Counted from the stretch's first letter, positions 1 to 13,930 are shown. The stretch is 64,000 nt of DNA from Epiperipatus broadwayi (GCA_028023455.1 JAQFVV010006470.1:961800-1025799), one strand, 5' to 3'. Notes: generated by a model not told the origin, from the sequence alone. Made by a program: numbers and translations.

Positions 1-2055
1 CAATATCTGCACTACAAGGGCGTCATCTAGGCATTTGAACCTAGAAAAATTTACAAAGTAGGCAGATATGTGCTGTTAAGATTCCACTTTATTTAAATAT
101 TCCGATCTTTAGCCCATGTCACTAGCTCAGTGGAGACGCAGAGATAAAAATCTATATCTTAATTTATATCTTAAATATCAAAGAGTAAAAGCCACTGCCA
201 GAAATTAACATATAAAAATATTTATTTACGCACATATAAAATAATATTTACATTTTGAGGAATAAGTTTAACATTTTAGATTTTTATATTAACTTTTAAT
301 TTTACATTTAACTAAGTTTCAATGAGATTAATTATTATTTAGATAGTCAAGTATGAATAGACTACATAGATCTGCATTTGAAAAGAAAATATTCTTCCCT
401 GATTTAACTTTAGGCAACAAATTTTGCAACCAAATTCGCGCCAATCCATCTGATACATTCATGTATTCAATGTAGCATGATACGACAACACAAAATACTA
501 TATTGTCAGGAATGTACATCTGAACAATAAGTAGAAATAGAGAAGACATTGACTCTCTACCAACAGGAACGTGACATCTGTTGGCAAGTAGAACAATAAA
601 CAAAAAACTCCATAGGAATGGATTGCGGTCTTCTGCCAACTTACAAACCCATCCATAGGCTAACAGAGGGTGTGTGGCGTATATCTTTAATCCTGCCCGT
701 AGCGGACCTCATACTACATCTACTAATTACACAAATATATCCAATCCATTGAACCAATTCCACTACAAAATGAATAACCTAAGATTACCCTCCCTTAATA
801 CAACTTTACAAAACTATATAGCCATTCACGCCCGACTTAATTTTAACATTTAAATACGTTCGCACAGATTTGTTTACAAATGTTGGGTATAGATCGATTA
901 CATAGAATCCACGGTCAAAAACATTTCAAAATAAACATAAACGATCAAAATACAAAATTATTGATACCGACAATCGCAGAGGGAAACTTATAAGTAACCC
1001 AATAGTATTCACCTTAAGATACTTGCATTGTCACCAATAACTGAAAAGACATCCGAATAAATACATTTTAGATACTCACCATAAGGTATCATTATTTATC
1101 GAATGTCTATATATTTTGATCAAATATGAAAACCAAAATATAATTAACCGCAAACGAATCCATGCAAGCGTCTATAAACAACTTAAATTTCATACATTTA
1201 ACTAATCTTTACAATAAGAAAAAAAAATGGAAATGATGTTTATCAATCGGAAAACATATAAAATTAAACATTATTAATTTGATTTAAAAACTTACAAAAG
1301 TCAGATAAGAGTCCGTTTTAACATTTCAGTTGGCTTGTTTATCAATTTGTAAAACTTGACGAAAGTTCTTGATTGATTTTAACAATTGTTCATTTCATAT
1401 AGCTTATGGTATAAGAGTCCAGGCCTCTGCTTTCAATTCCCATGATGCCTCCATTGGAAGGTAATGTTCTGGAGATGGCAATAGCTGGTTCAAGGTATCA
1501 CAGTCTTTTCATTTTTTTTTTATAGAGAGTGTGGTATGTGCGTCATACCACATCTCTCAAATACACAATGCTGGAACTCAATATTTTTTCTTTTTATAGT
1601 CCTCCTATGGATTCCATGAACAAAAACATCACTGTTCTGTTTTTTCGTTATGGTCCGGGCCTTTATTTGCTTCCATTGGTCAAGCTAAAATCTCTTTCTT
1701 CTCTTATCTAACTTTTCATCTGACTTTTTAATTAAACAGCTTTTAGATAATTAATAAACAATCATTTCCATTTACAGATTACAGGAATTAATTAATACCT
1801 GTTTTTATTTTAACTTACGTTATTTTTTTTATTAAAATATTTTTATATTTCAATCTTGTATTTTTTTATTTAAAAAAATACGTTCAAATACTTTTTTTTC
1901 TTGTTTATGAAAAAAATATTTTTAAAGTTTAGCATCCGTGTGAATATATATACGTATAACAAACATTTTTAATTTTAGCGTTTAGTTTTTTACTCTTATT
2001 TGCGAACTTTTAAGTTTTTATTTTAAATTAATGTAACGACATATTTATGTATCGT

Positions 2056-2058
<3 letters not shown>
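1..2058 (+). mobile_element. TGTAACG-family element, copy 1 (5' end cut by window edge)
   Basis: The sequence at 27-140 (GCATTTGAACCTAGAAAAAT, later ATGTCACTAGCTCAGTGGA) recurs at about 9930-10040, and homology continues in blocks to the 3' end. The 3' end is a hairpin, TGTAACG...CGTTAC (2032-2058), followed at once by (TA)n. About 30 bases of the 5' end lie outside the window, judged from copy 2. The short open frame on the minus strand at 328-639 lies in DNA shared with copy 2, but its reading frame is not conserved there, so it is not called as a gene. The TG...CA ends fit a solo LTR of a large LTR element. A non-autonomous element with terminal inverted repeats is the alternative. No coding region for either was seen. 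Confidence 0.6.

Positions 2059-2150
<92 letters not shown>
2059..2150. repeat. (TA)n microsatellite
   Basis: This is an almost uninterrupted TA dinucleotide tract starting right after the 3' terminus of TGTAACG element copy 1. It is self-complementary and can extrude as a cruciform. The open frame read through it on the minus strand is an artefact of the repeat. Confidence 0.95.
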
Positions 2151-2151
<1 letters not shown>

Positions 2152-2697
2152 CTTGAGATGTGAACTCTTATTATAAATATAGGCACATATGTTATATGAG
2201 TAATTTTTTTGGCCTAGTGTATTAAAATAGGGCATAGAGAGAGTTAAGTTTTATAAAAGCATTAAAAACTAGATAAATGATGGCATAAAAAGGACACACA
2301 TATGCAGAGATAGCTTTTTCTTAAATAAATGTTTTAAATAGAACTATGACCTCATACTTTATTAATCATATATAGGTAAAGAAAAAAGAGTGATGATGGA
2401 GGTTAAGTTAATTAAAGGCACTTAAGATATAGATAGATTGATGGGGAGAATTATGGCTGAGAAAGAGTGGTTGGAAATTTTAAAGTATATAGGGATAGAT
2501 AAAGGTGTTTAACTCTGGATGTATAGGGAATCAGGGAGCAGAACAGAATAAATGAGAACAGAATAGAGTAGAACATAATAAATCAAACAGAATAAAGCAG
2601 AAAAGAATCAGTAATATAAGTATTTTATAAGTTTATAAATAAGTATAGAAAAAAAAAGTAATATGGAACAAAATAAATAAGTAGCCACTGCAGGGAT

Positions 2698-3672
2698 GAA
2701 GGGAAAGAACAAGCTAAGCGATAACAAGTGGATACAAATGGTTATGATTCAATTAAAACAGAGATTTCATCAGCACTTTAATGAAATGAAGGAGGGCATG
2801 AACCAAATAAATCAGAAAATGGATCAGTACTTCCAAACAATTCATAGAGTCTTTTAATAGACAGTCTCAGAGACTTGATAATAAGATGGATCAACCATCG
2901 CAAGAAATGAATAATCAAGTAACTGATTTAAGTAAAGAGACAGATGACAGGATAACCAGTCCAGAACAAGAAATAGTGCCAGAGAGTTATGTGACTGTGG
3001 ACAAGCCATATAAAAATGATGAGGTAGCTGCTGTTAAATAACAGTGTAATCCCAAAGAGGATATATACAGTGAGATCCATGACCTAGAAATAAAGGTATC
3101 CACTGTACAGGAACAAATTGACCTCAGGAAAGATGTAGTCAGTAAAGCTAGTTTCTTAGAATTGATGATAGCTGCTGATGTATATGCCCCAGTAAATGTA
3201 GCAGACAAGTTTGAGACATTGGGAGATACCAAAAGGATAGCTGAAAGTTATCATAGAAGGGAGGATAATTATAGTTATAAAGTCTCCAGTATGAGAATGG
3301 GAAGGAACCAGTTAGGATGACAATTTCCCACAAAACCCGGCAAACCAAACATAGGAATGCCTGGGAATATATATATATATGATAGTGGATGATGTGTACT
3401 CCCCAATTTGAGTGGCAGACCTGTTGGATGCCCTGGGAGTTATAGAAAGTAAAGCTGAAGGTTATTCTAGAAGGGAGGAGAGATATAGTTATAAGATCTC
3501 CACCATTAGGATTATGAATAATCAGTTAGGCCGACCCTATCCCACAAAAACTAGCAAACCGAATATAAGTAGGCCTGGGAATAACTTCAATGATCTAAGT
3601 GAAAATTGTAGACCCATGATCAAGGAAAATCCAATAGCAAGTTGTTCTGAATCAGTAAGTAATGATACATGA
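2698..3672 (+). pseudogene. Gag-like retroelement pseudogene with internal duplication
   Basis: A decayed frame starts at the ATG at 2698 (MKGKNKLSDN). It runs as a hydrophilic, coiled-coil-like stretch rich in Gln, Met and Lys to a frameshift near 2855. It then continues in another frame (DNKMDQPSQEMNNQ) with stops near 3038 and 3320. The part around 3168-3360 (YHRREDNYSYKVSS...PTKPGKPNIG) is repeated at about 3380-3580 (YSRREERYSYKIST...PTKTSKPNIS), a tandem duplication with a period of about 212 bases. An AT run separates the copies. The last open part is 3412-3672 (86 codons). No protease, reverse transcriptase or integrase follows. The coiled-coil, charged and Pro/Lys-rich composition suggests a Gag-type protein. 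The family is not recognised, so a different retroelement ORF1 is possible. Confidence 0.4.
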
Positions 3673-6600
3673 AGAACACTTGTTTAATAGTTCATGAGGA
3701 TAGGCATCAATAATAGACCATAGTGAAATTTGTATTTAAAAAGAAAAAAAAAGATGCATATATTAAGCATTTGGTTTATGGTTTAGGGAGGTAGTTTCAT
3801 AAGAGACTATCGAAATTTTTTTTTTGTTTGGGAGTGAGGCAAATGTACATATATGTATGTTCTCATGTCCCACAAATATATATTATTTAATTGAGAAAAA
3901 AAGTTTTCTTATATATATATAGATTTATGTGTACGTATATTATATGTGTAATATATAGTTGATAAATTGATAGGTGGTGAATGAATATAATGTTGTAAGA
4001 AATGATATTTTAATATGTTATTTTTCTTATTAAATAATTAATATATTCAGTTATTTAGTTTTATTTTAGATTAAAATAAAGCAGATCAGAAAGAATGTGT
4101 CAAATAAAGTGATCTAGATAAGAGATTGGGATTTGAAAATGTACACGTGCAAAAGAGTGTGAAAGAATAAGAATGTCTGTATAAAAACAAAAACACTTTT
4201 ACACCTATTTGTAATGACTATAGATTGCCAGCTGTATTGTTTGTGTTATCTGTGTCTAAGATTGTTTTTATAAAGGGTGTGCTTTGATGTAATAATGCGT
4301 GATTATTAATTTTCTTGTAAAATCGCGATAGAACATCAACTTGTCAAACTCTGATTTTTTTTATTTTATCTCAAGATAAGATATGCAGGTGGTCATTTTC
4401 TTTGACCAAGAATGACAATAAAAATGAGTTGAAACAGTATTTAGTGGTCAGTTTTTTTTTTCAATTTTATTGGAGGCAGTTCAATTTTTGTTTGAAAGAG
4501 TGATTTAACGATATGTAGTTTTAAAATAAAGTCACTCATTAATATTATGAAGATCACTCAGTCAGTATTATTAATCAGAGATGTAATGATTCAGTTTTTA
4601 CCTTATTATTAAACATAAATGTTTAAGGAACACTCATTACTATTATTTTAGAGAGACAGACAATCACTCAGACATTATTATTAAAGAGAGGTGTAACTCA
4701 GTATTATTAAACAGAGATGTAACTCTCACTTAATTTTTTCCTCATTATTAATGTTGAAAAAAGGAAAAAAGGGAAGTGGGCGATTTGATTTTTTTTTCAC
4801 TCTTTAAAAATTGAACAAGGGAAAAGAAGGAAAAGACTCTTGTATAAAGTCAAAATAGACGAAGATGTGCGAATATACAAGTAATTCCCAGCAATATTAA
4901 TATTGAAAAAAGAAGGAAAATGGAACAAAATTGAATTTATAAGAAGTTATTGAAAATTCTATGAAATGAGATTAACATATTTTTCTGAGTATAATAACAT
5001 GACTCTGCATTGCTAAACCATTTTTTTCTGCTTCCTGATTAATACAGAATGAGTTAAAATCACTAATCTACTTTGGTCTCATATACCAATCAAACAATAA
5101 CCAACAAAATGAAAGAGTTTGAAGCCAACCACACAAGCTATATGAAATGCTTCTTTTCTGGCTCCTGGACTATTAAATGCTCATTACCTTTGGATGAATG
5201 GAGAAGAGGAAGGAAGAGGAAAAGAAAATGTATAAAATCTACATATAGCCAAGTTTGAAGCCATGAATCATATTTTTGTTAAAGTTTACCTCAGTCATCT
5301 AAAGTGTCTACAGGGATTATGTTTTTAAAATGGGAGAGACGAGCAAATCCACCAGTACATACTTATTAAAAAGTATTTATAATAGCTCTAATGGTAGAAG
5401 GAAGCCAATCAACAATAAATAATTTTAAAATTAAATAAACAAGCAAGTCAATTGATTCATGTTTATCTTAAAGTATCTGCAATAACTTTCTTTTTTTATG
5501 GAGTGAAGACAAGCAGTCGGAAAATTCAAACTCAGGACATTTATAAGAAGTGAAAGTGATCGGGTAACTCTGAACTTTCGTTAACAGATCTTTTATTATT
5601 GCTTATTAAAAGTAAACCTTAATTTATTGTTCAAAGCATTATTTTTTTTCTTTTGATACAGAAACATTAAGGTCTTGTTTATCTATAGTTATTCTCAATA
5701 TCACATAACATAACACAAATACAGTTTAAATCTTTAAACTTAAATATTCATTATTTTTTTTATTATTATAATATTGAAATGTTTTTTTAATTGTTCTTCA
5801 GTTGTTATGATAATGAACAACCTATAAATATATGCATTTATAATGTTTTTTTTTTATTTTATTTTGTTGCATATTAAAATTGATATAATGTATTTTATTT
5901 TCTTTTGCTAAAAGGTTGCACAAATATTATATATATATATATAATTTATGTATTAATCTCTAATATAGGGGTATACATTTTAAACATATATGTTAACATT
6001 ACCGAATGTGTGTGCATGTGTAATTGCTTATACAAACACGTCAAAAGAATAGGTTATACCTAGTTAGTTTAAATATAGTAAATTATAAAGCAGGAATAAC
6101 ATTTGAATGGAAGTGAAATAAAACACACAAGTTACATATGAAATTTATTTTTATAATATAATAAGTTAGGAAAGTCTTAAATAAGCATTCCATGAAATAT
6201 ATATTTTTTAAAATGTCATTTTAAGCCAGCTTATTTTAAAATATCCAAAATGACAAACTTATATATTGAGTTTACTTGGTTGTGCTTATATAAATTTTTT
6301 GTATTAGTTTTGTATTGAATTAATGTAATAATAAGCCATTTATCTAATTATTAATTTGATTTTAAAGAAAGAAAGAGTAATAGTATTAATCAAATATAAT
6401 TATATATCTTAATTGATTTCCGAGTTCTTATTAAAAATATTATGTTTTCTTGTCTTAATTCTATGGTTTTAAATGATCATCATCATCATTGTTCGCAGAT
6501 ATTAAGTATCATCGGCATTCTAAATATTGAGCAATCACTTGCAAATATTAAGCGCTCGCAAAATGTCAAGTAAACTAGAATGTTGATTTATCTTTAAATA

Positions 6601-7780
6601 TTTAAGGATTAGGCTTGATAATTAACCAAATTTTAATAATTATAGTTCAATAGTAGGAAAGCTAAAATTGGGTTGTGTCCATGAATTATGATCATCCTCA
6701 CCAAAGATGGATATCGTATTATTGATTAAAATGTTTCAAATAATACTATACAAGAGTTATGATTGCCATCATCATCATTAATAAATTATAATCATAAAAT
6801 CTAATGTTTAGCATAATTAATATATGTAGTAAATAGGGATTTATAGAAAGATGAATATCATGCATAGAGATTCATGATGATCATTCATCATAACTAGTAT
6901 TATTAAATCCTGGTTTTAACTATAAAAGTATTTTTGTAAATAACTATAAACTTATATAAATGCTAGTAAATGTAATATTTAAATCTCAGTTTGAAATAGG
7001 ATAATTTTTCATAAATGCATATGAGTTTATAAAGATTAATTTATTGTCGTGAGTTTATTAATAAGCTATGGCTAGTATCATCATCACTATTATTATCATT
7101 ATTATTATGATATTATTATCATCATTATTATCATCATCATTATTACCCTTATATTGTGATAAATAATCTAGTTAAATGGCCATCAATATCAATAATGGTC
7201 CTCACGATGCTTGTTTAGAAGCCATTAATAAGATTATACTTGTCTGTTCATCAATATACATAAAATGAGCTAGCAATGCCTATAAGAGTCTTTGATCTAT
7301 AATATAAATTTTGGTAATATTGGGATCTTGTAATTTTATTGATATAGATAAAATGTAAGAATGTCATTTTTTCATTAGCAAGTCATGTGTGATAAAAATG
7401 TACCGAATGAGTTTGAACTCAGTACACTCTAAACAGATATTTATCTAGATTTGAAGCAATCTAGTGGCGCTCGTAGGAAAACACATATACTTAGCTAAAT
7501 TGAATAAAGAGTGATATAATCCCTTTCCAACTTCACAATATTAACTTTATATAATATATATTTTATAAGTTGTCATGAATAGCACCAGTGTGTGCATGTG
7601 ACCATGAATGGTCTTATATGGTTGGAAAGAAGAATAGGAAGGATTCTTTGTTAAAAGAACCTAGTTTGGGAGATAAGTATAATGCACTCCAGGAATCTCA
7701 AAGTGGGTAATTTTATTCAGTTGCTATATTTAATATTATTTTATTACACTAATAGTATTTCTTAATTAGTTTCTATAAAA

Positions 7781-7824
<44 letters not shown>

Positions 7825-9594
7825 TAGTTTCTATAAAAGCATATATATATATATATATATATATATCCGTACACAGATGTGCGTTTTATAGTATATGATG
7901 AAAACATTTCAATTAACATAAAGTAATTATAAAAAATGATAAAATGTTACATATGTGTTATTCTTAGCAAGCATTAGTATTTGCAATATAATTGACAGAT
8001 ATACGCACACATTCATGCGTGTGCATGAAATTTCTGAATATATTTAACTTGTTACATATGAATATTTTTAATTGTCACTTTTAAATGATATAAAATACAT
8101 AGGTTTACATATATGTTCCAATAGGTTCACTCAAAATGCGTATATATATCAGTACAGATGTGCATTTTATAATATACAAGGAATACATTTCAATTAACAT
8201 AAAATAATTATATAAAAAATGATTAAACTTTATATGTATATGCACACAGACCCGCAATTTAGGTATATATAATTAATATTCAATAACAAAATGCTTAAAT
8301 TTGCATATATGTCCTATTTGATAAGCATTGAGATATATGTACACACAGATTATTTATAAATTTAATTTTGTCAAACAATAAATAACAATAATTTCTACAA
8401 TTACAAATTGCGTTTGAATATACATAAAATGTACATTTTTAATCAATATTAAAAAAAATCACTTTATCAAGTTCTATTATAGCTTTCTTTTACAAAAAAT
8501 ATATAGTCAATTTTCCAGAGGTTAGAAAGCTTTTATTAGGTTACCTCTTAACAAATTATCTATGTCTTTAAATTTAAAAAATATAGATTTAAAAACGTTC
8601 ATCCAATAAATTATTGAAAAACAACTCACTTTTGTATGCAAGTTTATCTGTGCTTCTCTTTGCATATGTAGACACAGCAGCATACATATAACTACTTCTT
8701 TATTCAGCTGCTCTCTTGGACAAGCTGTTTTTTGGTCATTCCAGGAAATTGTCATCATCAGGTAAAAGTATATAATTCCGGTAATTTGTTTGCATACCAT
8801 GAGGTTCTTTATGTAGTCCAAGAAATTGCCAAGCTGTCTTCTAGAACATATTTAAGCAGCTAGTTGATCCATTTGAAGTGACCCTGGCTTCATGCATCAA
8901 AATTCTGCAGTAAACTATAAGGCAGTGGACTGTCCTTAGATCTTCATAGGAGCTTTGCATAATTCTGATAGCTATTATGTCCTCTTTTTTTTCAGGCTAT
9001 TGATTTAGAAGTGACCCAGCTTCAAGTAAATCAAAACTCCTGGCAAGAAAAATATTAGCAGTTCTGGATCCGCTGTCCTATCTTCAGCAATATAAATTCA
9101 TGGTAGATGGACTGCCAACTCTACAATAAGCTAAAACCAACTGTTGCATAATTCAATAAGCTGCAACAAAACATTGCAACAACTTTTCAGCTGACCTTCT
9201 TACAAAAAACTATTAATCAGACTAGAGCTAATCCTGTTATCAGCCCTTTTATATAGTCATCTGAGGTGTTAACAGCACTTTGATTAAAAATAGAGTTTCT
9301 ATTTTTATCTCACTAATCACTTCATATTCATGTTTTTACTTAGGGGATTTCTAATAGATAAAAAATTTGTTTAATTAACTAAAATTTCAAAAATACAATA
9401 GGATGTTTTTAAATTTCAAAATCAGAGTAATATTTAATAATAATGCAATATTTATATTTATTCAGACCTTTTTAAAATATTAATTTATAAAACAATATTT
9501 TAAATCAGAATTATTATTATTTTTTTTTATTTCAATTAATGTAGAAAATATCTACTATAATTTTTGTCTGTGTTTATTTCTAGTTTTCCTTTCA

Positions 9595-9598
<4 letters not shown>
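3673..9598. other. AT-rich intergenic stretch without recognisable genes
   Basis: No convincing coding region was found on either strand. It holds short AT and TA runs, degenerate 35-45 bp near-tandem phrases containing CAGTATTATTAA and CAGAGATGTAA (about 4557-4735), compound ATT/ATC runs (about 7076-7145), and two TA tracts at 7782-7822 and 7839-7866. Both TA tracts are preceded by the same TTTCTATAAAAGCA phrase, so that segment is a local duplication. The somewhat GC-richer part at 8640-9260 contains a 99-codon minus-strand open frame (8522-8821) with no recognisable domain. It may be an old repeat. Confidence 0.5.

Positions 9599-9640
<42 letters not shown>
9599..9640. repeat. (TA)n microsatellite
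   Basis: TA dinucleotide tract. A second short TA run follows at 9707-9722, immediately after a GGTTACA end that resembles the CGTTACA terminus of the TGTAACG family. Confidence 0.9.
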
Positions 9641-9646
<6 letters not shown>

Positions 9647-9743
9647 ATATATATATATTTATGCAAACACACTATATTAGTGTGTCTGTGTATTCCAATT
9701 GGTTACAATATATATATATATAATATTTTAATAATGAATAATT

Positions 9744-9865
9744 ATAACAACACGTGAAATTTTTTACAAACGTATTTTAAATAATAATTGAACTGCCTCT
9801 AGCTGCCTGAAGGCAGTCTAATTATTACTTAAACTACGTTTGTAAAAAATTTTACGTCTTGTTAT
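9744..9865. mobile_element. Short foldback (MITE-like) element
   Basis: An inverted repeat of about 122 bp. The left arm runs from ATAACAACACGTGAAATTTT through ACAAACGTA to GAACTGCCT. The right arm is its near reverse complement, from AGGCAGTC through TACGTTTGTAAAAAATTTTA to GTCTTGTTAT. The loop is about 12 bases around CTAGCTGCCTGA. TA-rich DNA lies on both sides, and the right end lies only 10 bases from the start of TGTAACG element copy 2. No coding capacity is seen. Confidence 0.65.
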
Positions 9866-9875
9866 ATATATATAT

Positions 9876-12089
9876 TGTAACGATCCGGAAAAAGCGACTT
9901 AACGTAAACTGCACTTTGGGGCGCCATCTAGGCATTTGAACCTAGAAAAATTTATAAAGTAGGCAGATACGTAAGAAAAAAAAATTTTTTTTTTTTATTT
10001 TGATTCCGGTCGTTAGCCCATGTCACTAGCTCAGTGGAATAGCAGAGATTAAATAATATAATATCTTATCCAATTATATTTCAATATTAAATAAATAAAT
10101 AAAATAAGCCACTGCCAGTAATTAGCATACAAACATTTATTTATGCACATATATATAAGATTTAAAATTATTTTAGTATTAGTTTTACATTTTAACATTT
10201 AACATTATTTTTAACTTTGATTTTTGACTTTAATTTACCTTTAATTACTATTATATTCTAATTTTACATTTTTAATTAAGTTCGCACAGATAAATTTAGG
10301 AAAGCTTGTTTATCATGTTGAATATAGATCGGTTACATAGATTTCATGGTCAAAAACATTTTGAAGTAAACATAAACGATCAAAATACAAAATTATTGAT
10401 TACTGACAATTGCGGAGGGAAATTTGTACGTAACCCAATAGTATTCATCATAAGATACTTGCATTGTCACCAATAACTTAAAAGACATCCGAATAAATAC
10501 ATTTTAGATACTCACCGTAAGGTATCATTATTTATCGAATGTCTATATATTTTGATCAAATATGAAAACGCAAAACATAGTTAACCGATAAACAATCCAT
10601 GCAAGCATCTATAAACAACTTAAATTTAATGCATTTTTATTTAGGGTCAAGTATGAATAGACCACATAGATTTGCATTTGAAAATAAAATATTCTATCCC
10701 TATTTAACCTTAGGCTAAATTTCGCAGTCAAACTGGCATCAATCCATCTGATACATCGATGTATTCAATGTAATACAGAATACGGCAGCACCAAAAAAAG
10801 ATTAAGAGAAGATATTGACTCTCAGTAGATAGGAATATTACTTCTATCCAATGAGAGGAACAATAAAAAAAAACTCCATAGAAAGGAACTGCGCTCTGCA
10901 TCTTATAATTCCTTCCATAGGCAAAACAGGAGAGTGCAGCGTATGAAGCGATTCTGCCAGTAGCGAATCTCCGATTACATCTACTAACTACATCAATATA
11001 TCCAATCCATTGACCCAATCTAACAACGACACAAATAACCTAAGATTACCCTCCCCTAATATAACTTTACAAATCTATACAGCCATTCACGCCCGACTTC
11101 AGTTTAACATTTATATAATTAATTTAACGAAAAACAACAAAAAACAAAATCAAGATAAAAACTTAAAGAACAAAAAATAAATAAATGGAAATGATTTACA
11201 TAAATAAGAAAAAAAATTACATCAAATAACACTATTAATAAAGAATTTAGTTTGGTCAGATAGGATTCTATTTGTAACAATTAAATTACTAGGAAAGTTT
11301 AAAATTTAAAGTTCTTAGTGTTTTCAAAATAATATTGTTTGTGATATTTTATAAAGTTCTTACGGTTTTAGAAATGTTCATCTTTAATAGTTGCTTGCCA
11401 TTTGAAATCCAGCATTAAATTTCCCGATGATCCTGTGGTCCTCTGAATATAAGAAAAGCAATGTTTCATTTTTCCATTTTATAACAACTGAAGAGATTGA
11501 ACGTGAGTCCTTTTCAATCCCTTCTCCTTCACTTCCGCACTAACACATATCTGTCACATCGTAAATAATCAAACTCACTAACTAATAATTTCCAAACTTG
11601 ACCTTTTTATATTAATGTGTAGGATTGAATTTACATTACGTCACCGATGCGATGGTCCTTTCGCTGCGGTCCGATTTCCCAATGGATTTATTTCATTTGC
11701 TGAAAGTTTCTATTGTTTTCCTATCTGACTGATGTTTTTACATTTTAAATGCCCAAGGCTGGTTTACATTTAACTAATTAACAATCATTTCCATTTCTGA
11801 TTAATTAACCTGTTTTCCAAATCAACAATATATTTAAAGATAAATTTAAAGATATAATTTTATCTCCAAATCTTTTTAAAATTTAGTTTTAAAATACTTT
11901 TTCTTTAATAAATTTTTATTTTAATAATTTTTCATTATCTGTGCGATTTAATATATAAGAGTTTAAGATGATATTTAATTTCAATTTTTAATTCTTAAAG
12001 AAAATTTTTAAATGCGAACTTTTTAATTTACTTTCATGTTTAATAAAAAAAAAACAACAACAATGTAACGAACGTCTGTGCTCGTTACA
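9876..12089 (+). mobile_element. TGTAACG-family element, copy 2 (complete)
   Basis: The element begins TGTAACGATCCGG and ends CTCGTTACA, with (TA)n on both sides. Near the 5' end is GGGGCGCCATCTAGGCATTT, shared in part with copy 1. The last 27 bases form a hairpin, TGTAACGA-loop-TCGTTACA. Two internal blocks are shared with copy 1 but in swapped order. The flanking TATA sequence would fit a 4-bp target duplication, but this cannot be decided inside a TA repeat. The 96-codon minus-strand open frame at 10728-11018 lies in the conserved DNA without frame conservation. The 2.2-kb length and TG...CA ends fit a solo LTR. No primer-binding site or polyprotein was seen next to it. Confidence 0.65.
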
Positions 12090-12104
12090 ATATATATATA
12101 TATA

Positions 12105-13375
12105 TGCTGCTTTTATATTATAATACTTTTTAATATATATTTAGTTGTGACTTATTTAATTTAATTTTCAGAAAATCCATTTCTTTGTAATAAACACTTG
12201 ATTGATTTTGTGTCTCATGTCCAAGCCTACCCATACAAATTTCGTTACAAGGATAAAATGATATGTAAATATCCTCCTGAATTAAAAGGGATGCATTTAT
12301 TGGAAGTGAACACGACACTAATGAGTGGATTTAATTAATCAATCATTTCTTCATAAAATTATGTAAACTGTGACCCAAATGTTAAATGATTTTCTGTTAT
12401 CTAATGTTCTATAATAAAATGTGTTTTAAAAATTAGTTCAATATACATACTTTATTGAATCGTACATAATATTTAATTATGAGATCATAAATTGTTACAA
12501 TTTGTTTTTTCACTTTTGCCTACATCATTATTTTATTTCCCAGTATTATTAATGAATGGAAAACAATAATATACAATCATTAATGGCAGCTATTGTTACC
12601 ATCGACAATCAACAAACTGTAATTACAGCTATTGGCAGATAATTCATGCCTGACTTAGATTTAAGTAAGAACTAATATCAAAGACAATAATTGTTTATAT
12701 TTATGTCTTTAGCAATTTTATTTTCAAACTTTTTTATTACTGTTAAAAGTAATAACGTGGCAATTCATAGAATTCTAAGATTTTAAATAGCAGTATTACA
12801 ACATAACCCCCAAAGCAGAAATTGATATTGCAATAATCATATTGTCATTATGTCATCTGATGTACATTGAGTAATCAAATATACTGTAGATTTCTCTAGA
12901 ATAGAGAGAAGAAGGCTCATGGCATTGAAAGAAATATAAAAAAGTTAGAATTTTATAGTTGTTAATAATTTTAAACTATTCTATGAGGAAAAAAAAAAGA
13001 GATTATTATTTAAATAATTGTTTTGATATTTTCTCATTACTTATCAAATTAAAAGAAGTGCATGAACTCATTTATAATTTTAACTTAATTTCACTTTCTG
13101 TATGTGAAGACAAAACATAAAAAATATGGGAACATGCTTGACAGATGCTAAACAAAAATGATAAATAGATTGGCATCTGGCCTCTGTGAGACATTTGGTA
13201 TAATTCCCACATAAATTGAAGTACTACATTGCCTAATAACTACTTTCTATAAGGTGTTTTTAATTAGCTTGTTTATATGTTCATCAAAAGTAGAAACGTT
13301 TTCACAAAATTATGAAATACTACTTCTATTACTATTACTCCTACTACTAATAATACAACTACTACTACTTATAAT
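12105..13375. other. AT-rich intergenic stretch, nothing recognised
   Basis: No coding region, tRNA or clear repeat boundary is visible. A 62-codon minus-strand open frame (12130-12318) has no domain features and fits chance in AT-rich DNA. Confidence 0.5.
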
Positions 13376-13706
<331 letters not shown>

Positions 13707-13930
13707 TGCGGCCCTGCGCCAATTAGGAAAAGAACACGCTGATTACAGCTCTCAATTAATATTAAAAGTTATTATGCCACCAAGCAATATTTTTTCATAT
13801 TAAAATATTTAAATAAAAAAGAATACCATTTCCAAACTAATAAGATTTTTTACATTCCCAAAAAGTAAGTGAAATTATATTTTTGATAGAAATACAACTT
13901 CCACCCAAAATAGAACTCCATGGCGTCTTT

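Noticed and set aside
2023-2235. Minus-strand open frame with Tyr-Ile repeats
   Set aside because: Translation of the (TA)n tract.
8522-8821. 99-codon minus-strand open frame
   Set aside because: No domain, homologue or conserved partner is recognised; the length is not exceptional in this stretch.
328-11018. Minus-strand frames 328-639 and 10728-11018 as a conserved protein
   Set aside because: They overlap homologous DNA, but the reading frame and most residues are not kept between the copies, unlike a protein under selection.
1-12089. TGTAACG copies 1 and 2 as the two LTRs of one element containing the gag-like pseudogene
   Set aside because: Each shows its own TA-repeat boundary, their interiors are rearranged relative to each other, and no pol region lies between them. 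Not excluded, but separate insertions fit better.
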